Assembly: GCA_034509735.1 (NCBI GenBank)
Contig: JACGWO010000005.1
Coordinates: forward strand, 39,710,479 to 39,774,478
Length of the DNA: 64,000 nt
DNA from: Sesamum alatum
Lineage: Eukaryota > Streptophyta > Magnoliopsida > Lamiales > Pedaliaceae
Direction of reading: 5' to 3'
Positions within the stretch are counted from its first letter, which is position 1. Each line of letters begins with the position of its first letter. Positions 46,448 through 59,726 of the stretch are shown here, piece after piece. A model generated the notes under the pieces. That model saw only the letters and a list, made by a program, of their open reading frames with translations, ran no database searches and was not told the DNA's origin. A program made the translations under genes and the position numbers.

Positions 46448-48675
46448 GTCGAATAATCTTTGTGGAAATCCTAAGATTACCAAAGGACTAATCTGCAAAA
46501 CATCGATTAGTACTTCGATACTCAAGTCAGTAACTAAATTATTGAAAAAGAAATGGGAAGAACTTGAAATAACAAGAGATAATGCTACAATAAGTGGTGT
46601 CGAGTGCTTGAATATATAAATGGAAGTTAAAAAGCTTATAGAGTGCAAAAAATGAGCAAGGAGCTCGTAGTTTGATATTTCGTGAGAGAAAAAGTGTGGA
46701 GTGTGAATGCCTAAGAATGATTTATCTTTTGACTGCAATATGACCTCTATGTATAGGCAATTCTAGACGAGATTCAGGGGTTGCTTATAGACAATCAACA
46801 TATCACCTGAATCCCTTGGATATTAGCTATCAAACGAGAGCATCTATACCTAATTTGGAGTTATCTTTAGAGGGTTATGACCGTTTGAATGACTCTTGCC
46901 CAATCATCTGAAAAGTAGGAAGATTAGTTGTTGGTTGCTTCATCTAGCTGCTCTCGCCGATATGAGAGACGTTAGTTAGAAATTTTATAAGATGATGTGA
47001 CAATCCTTTTGTTTGGTGTTTGGGCTTACTGGTTGGGCCTTGTTCGCGAATCCTACCATATTGGTTCCTTTGATAAGAAAATGGGCTTGATCCCTTTTAT
47101 TACTGGGTCAACGGGGCTTGGGCCTACTAGACTGACCAATTATCGCAATTTTTGATCTGTAAATTAATAATCACCCTCCTCATTAATAGACATGTATTTG
47201 CTACTCTATTGTTCTAACCTTTTTTTTTTTCTTCCTATGTTGTCCTTTTTCAATTTTTCATTTCTATTTCTCTTTTCAATAATAATTAAAATGAACCCGT
47301 AAAATACCAAAAATTCTTACCATAAAAAATAATTTATTTCAATATTTTATATTATATCTATATTATTTATTAAATATGAGAATTCTAGAGTAACTAACTT
47401 GCTTGGTAAATGTTTATTTACAAAATATTCTTAAACATATTTATTTATTCTCAATAAAATTTTCACTTATACATATTTAATATTAATTAATTTTGTTGGT
47501 TTTGATCAATGATTTATTTTATTATTTTTTTCATTTAATTTGATAAAATATATAATAAAATTATAAATTATATACATACACCAAATGTGTTTAGACAACT
47601 AATATAAATTTATTCTTTGATGCTATTATGACACAAAAAAAATTACTAAAGAAAAGTATTGTGCTTAGTACTTTTTTCCCCAAATACACATATATTGATT
47701 TCTTTTTCCCTTAATTTTCCACATTCATAATGCTCGATTGCTAGTACTATTTATAAATCGGGGACCTCTATAATAACTATCCTAGTTGGTAGAATATGTA
47801 TGGACTAAAATACTGTCAAAATACATTTATTTATTTTTCATAAAATAATCAGCATTTTATCCAACTGATTTTGTCAATAAATTTCTATTTATACACATTT
47901 GCAATTAATTTATTTTCTCAATTTTAATCAAACATTATTTTTATCCTTATTTTTTAATTTAATTAAATAAATATAATAAAAATTTAAAATATGTACTGAT
48001 CAAATATGTACTAAACACAATATTTTAAAAAGATAAACAAGTGAACTATGCAAAAATCGCTTGTTTAATACTTAAAATAGGACCGTAAATGATTCGAGTC
48101 GAGTCGAACACATTATTATTCAAACTTGTTTAAATCATTATTGAGTTTCAAAAATTGCGTTGATTATTGAACTGAGCTCAAACAAACTTTAATTAGATCA
48201 AACATAAGTCGAGCTCGAATAAATACTTTTAAATATATTTTATTATTTTTGTACTAGTCAAATCGAGCTCAAACTCAAAAATTATCTAACAATTTTTCTT
48301 TGTTCAAATATAATAAATTGAATTTAAATAAACTTTTATCAATTTATTTCAAATCGAGTATGAAATGATTTGGTGAGAGGGCAGCCGTATCGCCATCTCC
48401 AGTGCAGAAGTACAGAAAACCTAGTCTTGAAAGGTTCACTTTTTCCATCTTCACTTTCACCTTTTGTCGGTTGTCACCAAACCGAAGTCTCCATACGATT
48501 TGAAGACGCAACCTACCCTTCACAGGTTTGAAAGAGAACAAGAACCCATCATCAAGAACCCCACGCACCCCCAAAAACGAAGTGGGGGCACCATTTAATA
48601 TTAAAATATTGGTCAAGATTTTAATTGCTGTAGTAAAATTCAGACCGCTGCCACGCAGAAAGCCCACCTAATTCT

Positions 48676-51600
48676 ATGAGCGTATTTAACACCACCAACC
48701 ACATGGTCAGACTCAGACTCAGACTCAACTTCTTGCCATATTGTGCCTCGTGCCGTTGCCTTCAAGATCCTTGTTCTTCGTATTCGGGATTGAGATTCTT
48801 GCACTCTTTGTCTGTGTTTTCTCTTAAAGTTCCAATCTTTTGCTCCTCCCAGTCTCGCTTGTTTTCGTCTGGTAATGTTTCTTTGAGTTCTTCTTCTTTG
48901 TTTGTTAGTCTAAGAGGATGTTATTCGTTCAGGGGTTAATTTTGAGCTGTGAAATCAGAATGTTGAGTTGGGAATTATTGTTTCTTGGTTAATTCGTGTA
49001 GTTAGATGCTATGGTGAAATGGGCTCTCTTCTGTTGTATTGTTGCTCTGGTGGTGGGAAATTGACATGGGTGCTTATTGAAGCTGAGTGGAACTTGAGAT
49101 ACACAAGCTTTTGGTTAGTGTGGGGAAATTGTGGTAGTAGAAATTTGCATATGGAAATTTGAGATTCTGATGTTTTGAGTTACTTGGATAGTTTATGGAG
49201 TTTTGTGATCTCTAATGACCTAAAGCTTCTTGTTTATAAGTTTATTCTAGTTCACATTAAAATACAAGAACTTGAAAGATGAGTAAAGAAAAAAGTGAGT
49301 TGGCTATGATCTTGTGCCATTCTCGGCCTTACGAACATCACAGGGAACTGGAGCTGTCAAAGTCTAACAGGACTTATACACGGGCTAAGCAAGTCGATCT
49401 TGAGCTTGATTCTAGACTTATAAAGAAACAAGCAGCCAATTGATCATCTTAGCCTGGCCAACCTTTCATGAAATTGTTTCTTTTACTGAATTATATGCAT
49501 ATGAAAACATCTCGAGATGTATAGTAGTTTCCTTACTAAGTTGAATCATTATTGTCGCCATCGTGGAGCAGATTGGCTTGATATGAAGAACTTGGGTTTG
49601 AGTTTCATCCATGGCTTGTTAATTGAGCTTCAGGACGATGATTTTTAAGTTTGTGAATGCTTATGCACTCTTGCACATTCTTGATAAATGGAAATGCTTA
49701 ATTCCTATGTGGTTATTTGATATATATCCTCTACGAATTTCATGATTCGTTTGGCTGGGATTTTTGAGAGTTTCTAAGTTATTACTCTCTACTTGTGTTT
49801 GACTGTTTAATTCTCCTTGCAATTTACAGATACACATAATAGTATACTTATGGAACTGGTCAAGGCAGTTGTCCACAGAGGATCTATATCTCCAGAGAGT
49901 ATTGCAATAACAGCTGATCAAAAAAGTCATAGTTATCATGAGCTGATCTTATCTGCTAGGAAAATATCTAACTTGTTAACTGGTGCTGATTTAAACAGTG
50001 TAAGTTGAAATATCTTGTCCGTCTCACACATTTCAGTGCTTTAAAGCTGCCAGACATGCCATTGTGTTGTCACATTATAGCTGCTTCGTAGTAATTAGGA
50101 AACTAACGATTCAGTAGTATGTAAACCCAATCTGTTTTTTTATTTTGTAGGTCAAGGGCATTGGAGAAAATAAACATCTTGGTGGAGCTAGGGTAGGAAT
50201 TGTCGCTAAACCTTCTCCCGAGTTTGTTGCTGGAGTGCTTGGAACATGGTTCAGTGGAGGTGTTGCGGTCCCCCTCGCACTCAGCTACCCAGAAGCAGAG
50301 CTACTGCATGTGATGAATGATTCGGTTTGTCTATCACCATCCTGTATTCTGCTGTCTTCTAACCTCATTAGCTCAGCCTGCTTTGTAGAAAACTCTCTTC
50401 ATTTGAAACTGTTGGACCTTTCTATGGTCACCAACCAAGTCATAAACTCTTTAGCATTTTGAAAATGATTGTAAGGCACACATGTTTGTTGTCATCAACC
50501 AAGTCCTAAACTCTTTAGCAAGTCTATGTAATACAGTTATACTTTTTCACTGATAACTCTTCAGTTATAGTTGTCATCAAATATTAAACACAGTACAGGA
50601 TATGTGATGTATTATTAGTTCAATGCCTTAATGGTCTGGACATAATTTTGATATAGGATATCACAATGATTTTGAGTACTGAAGATCATCAAGAACTAAT
50701 GAAAGCTGTGGCAGCCAAAACTTCTGCTCAAATGTCTCTTCTTCCTTCTGTTCCAAGCATAAGTACAGAGTCAACTGAACTTGATCACACAAGAAATGGA
50801 GAATTAGATGGCGCCAGATGCTTGCAGGAAACTGAAATTCCTCATGAGATAAGTGGTATGTTTCCTTCATGGTCATAATATTTTCGTTCGTACCTGCTAT
50901 TTGTTGCACTTGGTGATATAATCTTTACAGTATATGTTTTGATCCTTTAATGTAGGAGATGATCCTGCACTGATCATATACACCAGTGGCACTACTGGCA
51001 AACCTAAAGGAGTCGTGCACACACATAAAGGTGTCTTAGCACAGGTCTTGCTTGTTCTCCATTTCCCTTTTAACAAATTTAGCTGGTATTTGTTGACACC
51101 ATAACGATGTTAATGTTTATTTAGATCTTTTTTGCTTGCTTAGTAGGACCCACTCACTAGAGTGCCACTTTTTGTACTAAGCATTGGTAACTTAAGTAGC
51201 AAGTAGAAATTAGTTCATGATGCACTGTTACAATTATATCACAATTCACTATGACGTATTTCGGTCTTGGTGATTTGCAATATTCCTTCATCAACCCTCA
51301 GTTTAATAAGTTGGCATGGCAGGCTAATGCTTGAAGCTTGATTTTTCTATCTCTGTTTACATCAGTTTCAGATGAAACTTCTTGTTGCTGATAATGATGC
51401 AATATTGTGACAATTTCAGGTTCAAATGCTGACAGATGCTTGGGGATACACATCCACTGACCATTTCTTGCATTGCCTGCCACTACATCATATCCACAAA
51501 TGTGATTCTATTACTTATTGGTCTTAAGTAATTATTATGCTTATACTTGTCTAGAGATATGGTTTCTGCAAGTGCCCTGTTGGTCTTAACTTCCTCCATA

Positions 51601-54600
51601 CACGTGCATGGACTTTTCAATGCGTTGCTTGCCCCTCTCTACGCTGGTTCGACGGTAACTTCCCTCTATTTTACACCTTTTAACTTTAAAGCCCTGTTTT
51701 TGTGATCTGGAGTACAGTTTCTGTTTGGTTGCATCAGTCTGATATACTACATTAAATATTTGTTTTCGGAAAGGTTGAATTCATGCCAAAATTCAGTGTG
51801 AGGGGCATCTGGCAGAGGTGGCGGGAGTCTTATCCACAGGATCAAACTAAAGCAGATGATGCTGTAACTGTTTTCACAGGAGTAAGTCATTCCTTTGGTA
51901 TCATCCACTAGAAATTGTCGTTTATGTAATGCAGCCAGCAGTATGCTCTATTATTTAATATTTACCACCTCTACCCACACTACTATTACACTAACTTGCA
52001 TGTTAGCAGATTCTGAACTTCAACTTACGGTTTCAACAGATACTTCTTGACCATCACATATTATGGAAGGCAACAAAACAGAGATTCACAGTTTATGATT
52101 CTTGAAATAAGAGCTTGATTATGCTCTTTCCTTGAAGGCTTGCTGCCATTGCCTAAGAAACAGATTCTTGACTTGTCAGTAATAGATGCTAAATCTCATT
52201 GAAAGTTACTTCTCACCAAGTTCTCTTTGACTATCATTGACAATGGTGAAAATTAAAGTATATATTTGCATTTAATTGTTTGCTATTCCTTTGTATTTTA
52301 TGTTTCTTCACAATTTCTTCTATTGGTATTTAGTATAATTTAAGTAAGGGTAATGCCTTTCTGGTTCAGGTTTTCTTGATCAGGAACTTAAAATACTGTA
52401 GACCAATACAACCCTGTTGCGCATAAACTACCTTCTTTCAATAGTTGGGATTAATGATTTTTAACAGACCAGTCAACATGAAATTATCTGTTTCTAGGAA
52501 GAAATTAAATAACTATGTGATGTACTCCCTTTCACTTCTGTAGGTTCCCACAATGTACACACGTTTGATACAAGGGTTTGAAGCTATGGATCCAGCATTA
52601 CAGACTGCTTCTGCTACCGCTGCTAGGCAGTTGCGTCTCATGGTAATTTGGCCAATGATCTTTTTTTCATTGCGCAGCCTCAAAGCAAGAAACATAAAAG
52701 TAAAATCCAATCACGGAATGTTTGTGTGATTTTCTGTCTTAGCTCATAGATGTTACCATAAGAATGTCACTGACCTTTTTTTTATTCCTACGTACCACAT
52801 TCTTTAACATATTGTTGATTTACAGATGTGTGGCTCCTCTGCTCTCCCTCTTCCAGTTATGCAACAGTGGGAAGCTATCACGGGACACGTGCTTCTGGAA
52901 CGGTATGGCATGACTGAGGTTGGTGTTTTCGTCTATGTAAAATGGCTCCATATAGCAACCTCAACTGATAATCCTGATGAATGACTTCCTCATTTTATGT
53001 TGATGGCTCCATGTTTCTAGTTTGTCATGGCAATATCTAACCCCTTAGAAGGAAAGCGGAAGGGAGGTACTGTTGGCAACCCACTTCCTGGAGTGCAGGT
53101 TAGTATTTGGTTCAATATGGAAAAACTTATGCTTCATATGAACAGGTTATAAGTCATGCAGATTATAAGTTTTAGTGAACGTGCTCCCTTGTGATCAGTT
53201 GATTTGATTTAATGAGTTGTCAGAAAACATGATGAAGTTTATTTGAAAGACAGAGAGCTCAATGGCTTTTGAAATTTCTGAGGAGTGATGAAACTTATCA
53301 TATCACAATCGACTTATTCAAAGTTCATTGCTTTTGAAAGGCCAAGATTATTGCAGAAGACGGTAGTTGCGATAACGTGGAGGTTGGTGAGCTTTGCATT
53401 AAAAGCCCGTCATTATTCAAGGAATACTGGAAGCTGCCTGAGGTACTTCTAATATCAGTAATCGTTAAAACATCTGAAAAATGTCTAGTTGGAGCATTTT
53501 TCAGCTTGTGGCTTCTCTCTCTCTCCCCCCTTGTTTGTGTATCAAGAGATAGACTTTTCTTCCTAGGCATCCTAGTTTGCTGTACGAGGTTCATCTACTC
53601 TCCAAGGCCTTGATTACAGAGCCCCAGTTTCTTACTCGAGGTTTTTATGTCCAATTGTCAGGTGACCAAGCAGTCATTCATTGATGGTGGATTCTTCAAA
53701 ACTGGGGATGCTGCTAGAGTGGATGAAGATGGATACTATGTCATTTTGGGACGTAAGCATGTTTAACTTCATAAAAGTTTCCCCTACATTCTGTTGAAGT
53801 TCACTCTTCTCCACAAGCTTAGCTTTGCCGCCTAATTCACTCTAAGGCGGAAATCAACGTCCAAAAGTAATATTTCCATTATGTTCTTTTTGCTGGCAAT
53901 CATTTCCTAATTACATAATGTCATAATTAGGTACCAATGCTGATATTATGAAGGTTGGTGGTTACAAATTATCTGCGCTAGAAATTGAAGCAGTTCTTTT
54001 AGAGGTTTGTTTCTCATCTATCCCTTAATATCTGGTCTGGTAAATCTATGAATGCCTCCGAGTTTCTTGTTTATTTGTTGCTCTTTAACTGGTCTGGTAA
54101 ATCTATGGCACTTAATCAACTCTACTTTTGCAGCATCCTACCATCTCCGAGTGTTGTGTGTTGGGTTTGCCTGATAAAGATTATGGGGAAGCTGTGTGTG
54201 CAATAATTATACCTGATTCAGAGATTAAAAGGAAACGAGAAGAGGAGTTGAAGCCTGCTCTAACTTTGGAAGAGCTCTCCACGTGGGCAAAAGAGAAACT
54301 TGCACCATACAAGGTATCATCAACTTACCACTTTGAACTGTTCTCGATCAAGGGCCAGAAAACTAAGTAAACCCTCTGTACTGCAACTAGACAAGAGAAA
54401 ATTAGATAATTCTCAATGATCGGTTGATAAAAATTTTCTAGAAAACTTATGGTCTTGAGCCCTTGACCACCTACATAAGCCCAACAGAGTCCTATATTCG
54501 GAAGATGTTAGTTGAAGCATAAACAAAAGATGCATTCAAATACAAAATAAAACAAGGCCCATTGTGTTTACATTTCCCTGCAATTCTTTAGTGGAGTAAA

Positions 54601-55106
54601 AGATGATCACAATAAAACCAAGTCCATTTGAGTTATGATGTCAAAAGTCACCAAAAGTTCGGAAAGAAAATATGAAGCAATAAATCAGGTTCTCAAGATT
54701 TGAGAAGTTTTCTTGTGCTTCGTAAGAAGGTAAGGAAGGGAGTAGGGATCTGTTTTGCCTTCCACTGATTCTTTTTCTTGTAAAAATTGTGTGAAGCGCA
54801 TGTTGGCCTTGTTCTTTGGTAAAAGTTCGTTTGATTACAAATCAACTTTAAACCCCCATTATCGTCGTGTGTATGTAAAACTTATTCATTATACCTCTTG
54901 CCTTTTCAGATCCCGACCCGTCTACTGCTGTGGGAGTCACTGCCCCGTAATGCTATGGGGAAGGTAATCTAAATGGTCTTCCCTCATGCTAATTTGCTTC
55001 TGAGTACGATATTGGTTGCACAAGAATTCTCTAATTGGGACGTTTCTGTTTCTAATATCAGGTGAACAAGAAGGAACTGAAGAAACAGCTAGCTGACCAG
55101 GTATAA
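48676..55106 (+). CDS. AAE13: Malonate-CoA ligase (malonyl-CoA synthetase, acyl-activating enzyme 13)
   Basis: Seventeen exons join to 624 residues: 48676-48871, 49830-49999, 50151-50324, 50657-50855, 50956-51044, 51420-51489, 51602-51654, 51774-51881, 52544-52642, 52826-52918, 53021-53098, 53341-53442, 53662-53752, 53931-54004, 54134-54313, 54910-54963, 55062-55106. It converts malonate, CoA and ATP to malonyl-CoA, detoxifying malonate and feeding fatty acid synthesis. ANL-superfamily motifs: Y255-G265 ([11 protein letters not shown]), R412-E417 (RYGMTE), TGD at 491-493, R508 then [17 protein letters not shown], and catalytic K610 in NAMGK. Residues 1-65 are Arg/Ser/Leu-rich and end RLFSSG, a likely mitochondrial presequence. 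M73 (49850) is the likely cytosolic start, by analogy with Arabidopsis AAE13, reported in both compartments. Intron 6 is AT-AC. Confidence 0.95.
51490..51601 (+). other. U12-type AT-AC intron in AAE13
   Basis: The 112-bp intron begins ATATCC and ends ATAC. TCTTAAC lies about 12 bases before the 3' end, matching the U12 branch-site core (CTTAAC). Splicing here joins CATC to ACGTGCATGGA and yields [17 protein letters not shown], the expected family sequence in frame. No GT-AG pair gives that result. Confidence 0.85.
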
Positions 55107-56050
55107 GATGATGCAGAAAGGTAAACTCTTGGTTGGTGATCAAGGAAGATATTCTTTTTGAGGCGGACTGTGTCCTATTTATATACCCATGTCAAAGGTA
55201 GTATTGGTCTGGTGGCATTATACGTCGATAGCACATGTTCGTTATCATATCAATAAACGGGCTCATTTCCTTTTCCATTTAGCCTCAGATTTGTTAATTT
55301 TCGTGCAGCTTCTAGATTATTGTTCTGTCTTCAATGAGTAATTTGATCGTTTCCCCTCTATCGTGTTTCGTTTTGGGAAAGTTTCGAAGTAAAGAGGATA
55401 ACTATGTAAAGAAATTAAAACTCATAGCTCAAACAACTCGCTCAATGACTCATAAGTCTAAATTTGGGGTCTAGCTCTAGGATCGGTTGACCCCTTACTG
55501 CATTTATTGTTAAATGCTCAGGCTCGATAGCTCATTTATTAACTCAGTAGCTCAGAACTTCCCTCTATTATGGTAGCGCCTAGCCCTATTCCTCTCTTTG
55601 GTTAGAATAGGGGTGCCAGAACTCCTTGACTCCGGAATATGTCAACTTTGAGCTTGTTCTTCGACCAAGCTCCGCCTCCTCTTTCAGGACCTCTTTTATG
55701 TAAACTAAAACAAAAGCACTGGCAATAGAAAATGAAAGAGCATATGATGTTGTCTATCATTCACCCTGTGCAAAGGTTCCTTTTAATACTGTGATCTGAA
55801 TTTCTTGCTTCTCATTTCCCTGTTCTTGGTGGGCTAACAGCATAACCTATGTTGTCTGCTTTATTTTCACATGAAGAACAGAAACAGGAGATATCGTGTT
55901 CTTATCCTGTGAATATAGGTTGTTTTCTTGGACTTCTGTGAATGAAAAGGCTAACTTTGCACATGCAACAATGCAATCAATCTACATAGAAGACAGATCA
56001 AACTTGTTGAATTTTTATACGATGAATCAAGAAGCATATGTTGCAATATT
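55107..56050. other. Convergent 3' region between AAE13 and the NPF gene
   Basis: The two genes point toward each other. This ~940-bp stretch carries both 3' flanks and no further gene. 55440-55690 contains 'agctcaaacaactcgctcaatgactc' low-complexity sequence of degenerate repeat character. Confidence 0.5.
55252..55257 (+). terminator. Putative polyadenylation signal of AAE13
   Basis: AATAAA in tcaataaacggg, 146 bp after the stop codon, followed by a T-rich stretch. Confidence 0.5.
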
Positions 56051-58322
56051 CTAACATGGTGTCCCTGGTACAGACAACTTCTCCATCTCAAAACCATTCT
56101 GTTGTTCTACTCCACTCTTGCCAACTCTCTCAACACAAGGTCCATAAATCCAGCTACAACACACAAAATAGATCAAGTTAATGAAAGTCATTGCTGCAAG
56201 AACCCAATAGTAAAAATCATAGTGGCCCTTGTTAATATTGCTTGAAACCCAACTCTCCTTCCCTCCATTTTTAGTAGCACTGTCCACAGTGCTCAACACA
56301 ACACTGGCCAACAGGTTTCCTACGGCCATCCCCACTCCAAACAACGACGAAGCAATACTCGACATGCTCTTTGGGAACTCCGAGTAGTAAAACTCCGTTT
56401 GCCCTATGGCATTGAACGCCTCAGCTAAACCAGTCAGGCAGTTCTGAGGCACAAGCCATAAGGCAGACATGTTCACCACCCCATGAGGATTGTCGCCTAA
56501 TCCTTGCTCGATTGCCTTCTTTCTACGAACATGCTCCACAATGCCTGAAACCGTCATGGCCAAGCCAGACAAGAAGATCCCAATTCCCATTCTTAGTCTA
56601 ACTCCAAGATGGATCTTCTTGCCAGCAACTTTAGATGCCAAAGGTATGATTACTCGGTCATACAAGATGACCCATATCGTTAAAGTGATGATTGTGAACA
56701 TCCCAAATGAGCCTGCCGGGATTTCAAAACTGGAAGAAATGTGTCTATTCATGGAGCTAGCTTGAAGTGCGGGAAACGAACTCTGGCTTATGTTTATCGC
56801 GACCATTACCCCTGTAGACCACAATGGGATGACTTTGATGAGTGCTTTTAGCTCCTCTACTTGCTCTATAGTGCAAAGGTTCCAACGGTTCACAGATACT
56901 CCGGTAGGAGATACATCTTGAGGATTCCTGATGATGCAAGCCTTGTTTAAGAACCTGGAAACAAGAAACAGAGAGATTTAGGCAACTATCGTTAGACGTT
57001 AGTACTAATGATACTCGCGTTGGCACACCTTAGTTTGTCTGTCGGAGACGTACACTCTGAGCACTTGTCACGATGATAACCGTTAAAGTCAGGTGGGGGA
57101 AACGCAAGTCGTCTGTTCTTATAAGCAACGACAACTACCTGCAGAAGACCCGCAAACAAGCTCTTGCTGGCATTCTGCTTGATGTATAACGAAGAGGCCA
57201 TGAAGAATAGCAGAGTAGAGAAAAACATTAGGATTGCAGGAACTCCAAACCCCACTTTCCATCCCATGTGATCTTGAATATAAACGATGCCCGTTAAAGC
57301 TATCAAGACCGATAGAGATGCTGAAGCATAATACCAGCCAAAGAAGCTCTCCAGTACTCTATCGTTGTTGAGATTTTCTTTATCGTCCAATTGGTCTGCA
57401 CCAAATGCCAAGGAGCAAGGCCTCACGCCACCGGCACCAATCGACATTAGCCCAAACGACGACAACAATAGACTATATTGTGCCGGTGAGGCAAGTTTAC
57501 AGTGTTGTGTGAACTGATCACAAGGCGGCGGCCTTGCCCGTGAAATCATAGCAGTTAACCATAGCTGGATCATCCCCTGACCACACCCAATACAATCAAA
57601 TCATGTTAGTATGCACAGAAAACCTGCTCTGATTCAGTAAGATTCAGACATTAATCTGTAATTCTTGGACAAACACCAAACTAGGAAAGATTTACCACAG
57701 AGAGATCAAAACACACACACACACACACCTATATCTATAAACAAATTCATCCCATTACTAGTTTAATCTGATAAATTAAAGTTAAACCCAAAACAAAGAA
57801 TCTAATCAAGAAAGAGCATCAACTATTCATCCAATCAAGAAATTATACTGGGCAGGCAGAATTTACCAGAAGACTGGCGATGGAACCAAAGCCAATGGTG
57901 AGGAAACGACCGAGAAACGAATCAGCAAGAAAAGCCCCCAAAAGAGGCATGAAATTTGTAGCTGCAGACCAGTAAAAAATCAAATTGGTAGCTTCTGCAA
58001 CTCCCATTTTGTACTCATTCATCAGGTAAAATATCATGTTTGGCTGCAACCCATAGCTTGCCACCTTCTCAAATCCCTCATTTGCTGCCCAAACAAAACA
58101 GTAAATCTCAAGATTTAGCTAAATCTTTAGACCCATAAAAAGCAAAGCTCGTTCTTGAACTTTCCATTTTTCCTCAGGATTTCCATTCAGACAAGAAGGA
58201 GCATACATACCTATGATGAAAGGCATGGTTATGAGACCACCCTTTGCTTTTCTTGGAGCTTGTTCTTGTTCATCCTCGCCATTCTCATTTTCATGACAAG
58301 GGAAATTCCTTTCCACTTCCAT
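56051..58322 (-). CDS. NRT1/PTR family (NPF1-type) proton-coupled transporter
   Basis: Four exons on the minus strand (58322-58211, 58084-57867, 57576-57029, 56954-56051) encode 593 residues, the usual family length. After an acidic N-terminus, the proton-coupling ExxEK motif is E40-K44 (EGFEK), followed by GLQPNMIFYLMNEYKMG. Other landmarks: FMPLLGAFLADSFLGRF, SIGAGGVRPCSLAFGADQ, SFFGWYYASASLS, FLNKACI.RNP, W.LCTIEQVEELKALIKVIPLWSTG, and IGQTEFYYSEFPKSMSSIASSLFG. Twelve transmembrane segments with the long central loop (about 260-320) are apparent. The family imports nitrate, peptides or hormones using protons, mostly at the plasma membrane; closest group is NPF1 (NRT1.11/1.12-like), implicated in nitrate redistribution. 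Substrate cannot be read from sequence. The start lies 50 bp downstream of a TATA-like site. Confidence 0.93.
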
Positions 58323-58371
58323 CGATCCAGTGCCAGTGGCGTGCGTGTGTGTGTGTGTGAGATACGTCCGA

Positions 58372-58379
58372 AATATATA
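58372..58379 (-). promoter_or_regulatory. Possible TATA box of the NPF gene
   Basis: On the minus strand the sequence reads TTATATATTT, 50-57 bp upstream of the start codon and just upstream of an (AC)n tract (58342-58358). The short distance would give a leader of about 20-30 bases, so a more distal start is also possible. Confidence 0.35.
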
Positions 58380-59700
58380 ACATGTACCGGGTGGGCCGGT
58401 CCCAAAAAAAGTGTTCTTTTTTTATTTCTTTCTACATTTTCAAGAAACAGTGACAGCTAAACATCATGAGACTGTTCATCCCTCAAAAGTTCAAAAGCGA
58501 AGCAAAAAGATATGAAGAAACAAGAGAAAGAAAGCATCTGATATTTTGATTTCCATGGGCACGTGCGTCGTTGGAAATATTATAGTTCTTTGTGCTCAAT
58601 GGGATTTGGTAATTTACAAGACCGCTAATTAATTATGCTTTCTTGTTAACGATTAATTAACACAAAATTAAGGGAATGTGGTGGATTTCTTAGGATATTT
58701 TTAAGCTCTCATCTCATCGTCCAAAAATTAAAAAGAAAAAAATGAACACTGTGTCAACACGTTTAATGTGTCTGATATGTATACCAACACGACTATGATT
58801 TTTCTTAACAACTTTTAAAGTGTGATACAAAAAGAAAATTCATTTATAGTTTGTGAGGAAAACAATTTTTTTTTCTATTAGTTTTATTTCTTTTTTTTTT
58901 TAAATTTTTTGTTTTTGTTACTTATTTTATAGGGACAATTCACTAGAAAAGAAGCCGGAATATTGTGTTTATGTTCGTGTTATTATGTTTGTGTCCATGC
59001 ATTATATGTTGCACGCAATCCCTTCCTTATACCTAAATTAAAAAATAATAATAATTTAACTAGGAATTTATTTGTATTTTTGCAAAAGTGAAGCTAGAAA
59101 ACACTTAGGTTTATACTCGTCGAACAATATAAATTTGTATTCATATAAGCTATCAATCGTTAGATTAATACATGATGATGATAATATGTGTAATCACGAC
59201 TGATATTTTATTCGATTATAAATCCACATCAACAATATGACATATATGGGGGTGGGCGCAGAAAAAGTAGACTTAAAATGCATTGGACAGGGACTGCTTG
59301 TTCTGCACCCTACTTTTCCCATTTATGCTGCTCTCAAATTTCAATTTACCCCCTACTTTTTTCATTATATATTAGGAGGTACTATAAGATGTTAGATCAA
59401 AATACATAAATATTTTTTATTTTTGTAAAATTATAATTATACCTCCTGAGATTATAATTGTATTACAACTATACCACTATTTAAAGACAGAATTTATACT
59501 ACTACCTTTGAAAAATGTTACACTAACATCCCTAAAGGGTGTAGTTATAATTATTCAAAAGATAGAGGGTGTTTATATAATTAGATCTAATTTCAGGAGT
59601 GTGAATATAATTTTCCCTATAATTTAACAGTCACTGTGTTATTATTTCATATCAAATAAAAAAATTGAACAATTTATAAGCTTTTTGCACTTTCTCTCTA
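58380..59700. other. Intergenic AT-rich region with a fold-back element
   Basis: No gene. 59425-59625 is a fold-back repeat: 'ataattatacctcctgagat' pairs with 'atctaatttcaggagtgtgaatataatt'. The rest is AT-rich with poly-T runs. Confidence 0.45.
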
Positions 59701-59726
59701 TTAAATCTCTATTAAGACGTCTTTTC

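Larger units (their letters stand above)
43762..48675. other. Intergenic repeat region between PLAC8 pair and AAE13
   Basis: No gene recognised. Besides the elements listed separately there is a GA run near 45270-45285, a tRNA-like/SINE-like stretch near 45525-45640, and a less AT-rich block at 46456-47160 of unknown origin (possibly an old LTR or hAT derivative). Degenerate 'cgagtcgaacacattattattcaa' repeats at 48075-48360 are shared with 62930-63080. Minus-strand frames at 46445-46738 and 48344-48667 do not resemble known proteins; the latter overlaps the probable AAE13 promoter. Confidence 0.45.

Noticed and set aside
51492..51530. Conventional GT-AG intron after LPLHH in AAE13
   Set aside because: Available GT and AG pairs either break the frame or insert residues foreign to the family; the AT-AC solution restores the expected sequence exactly.
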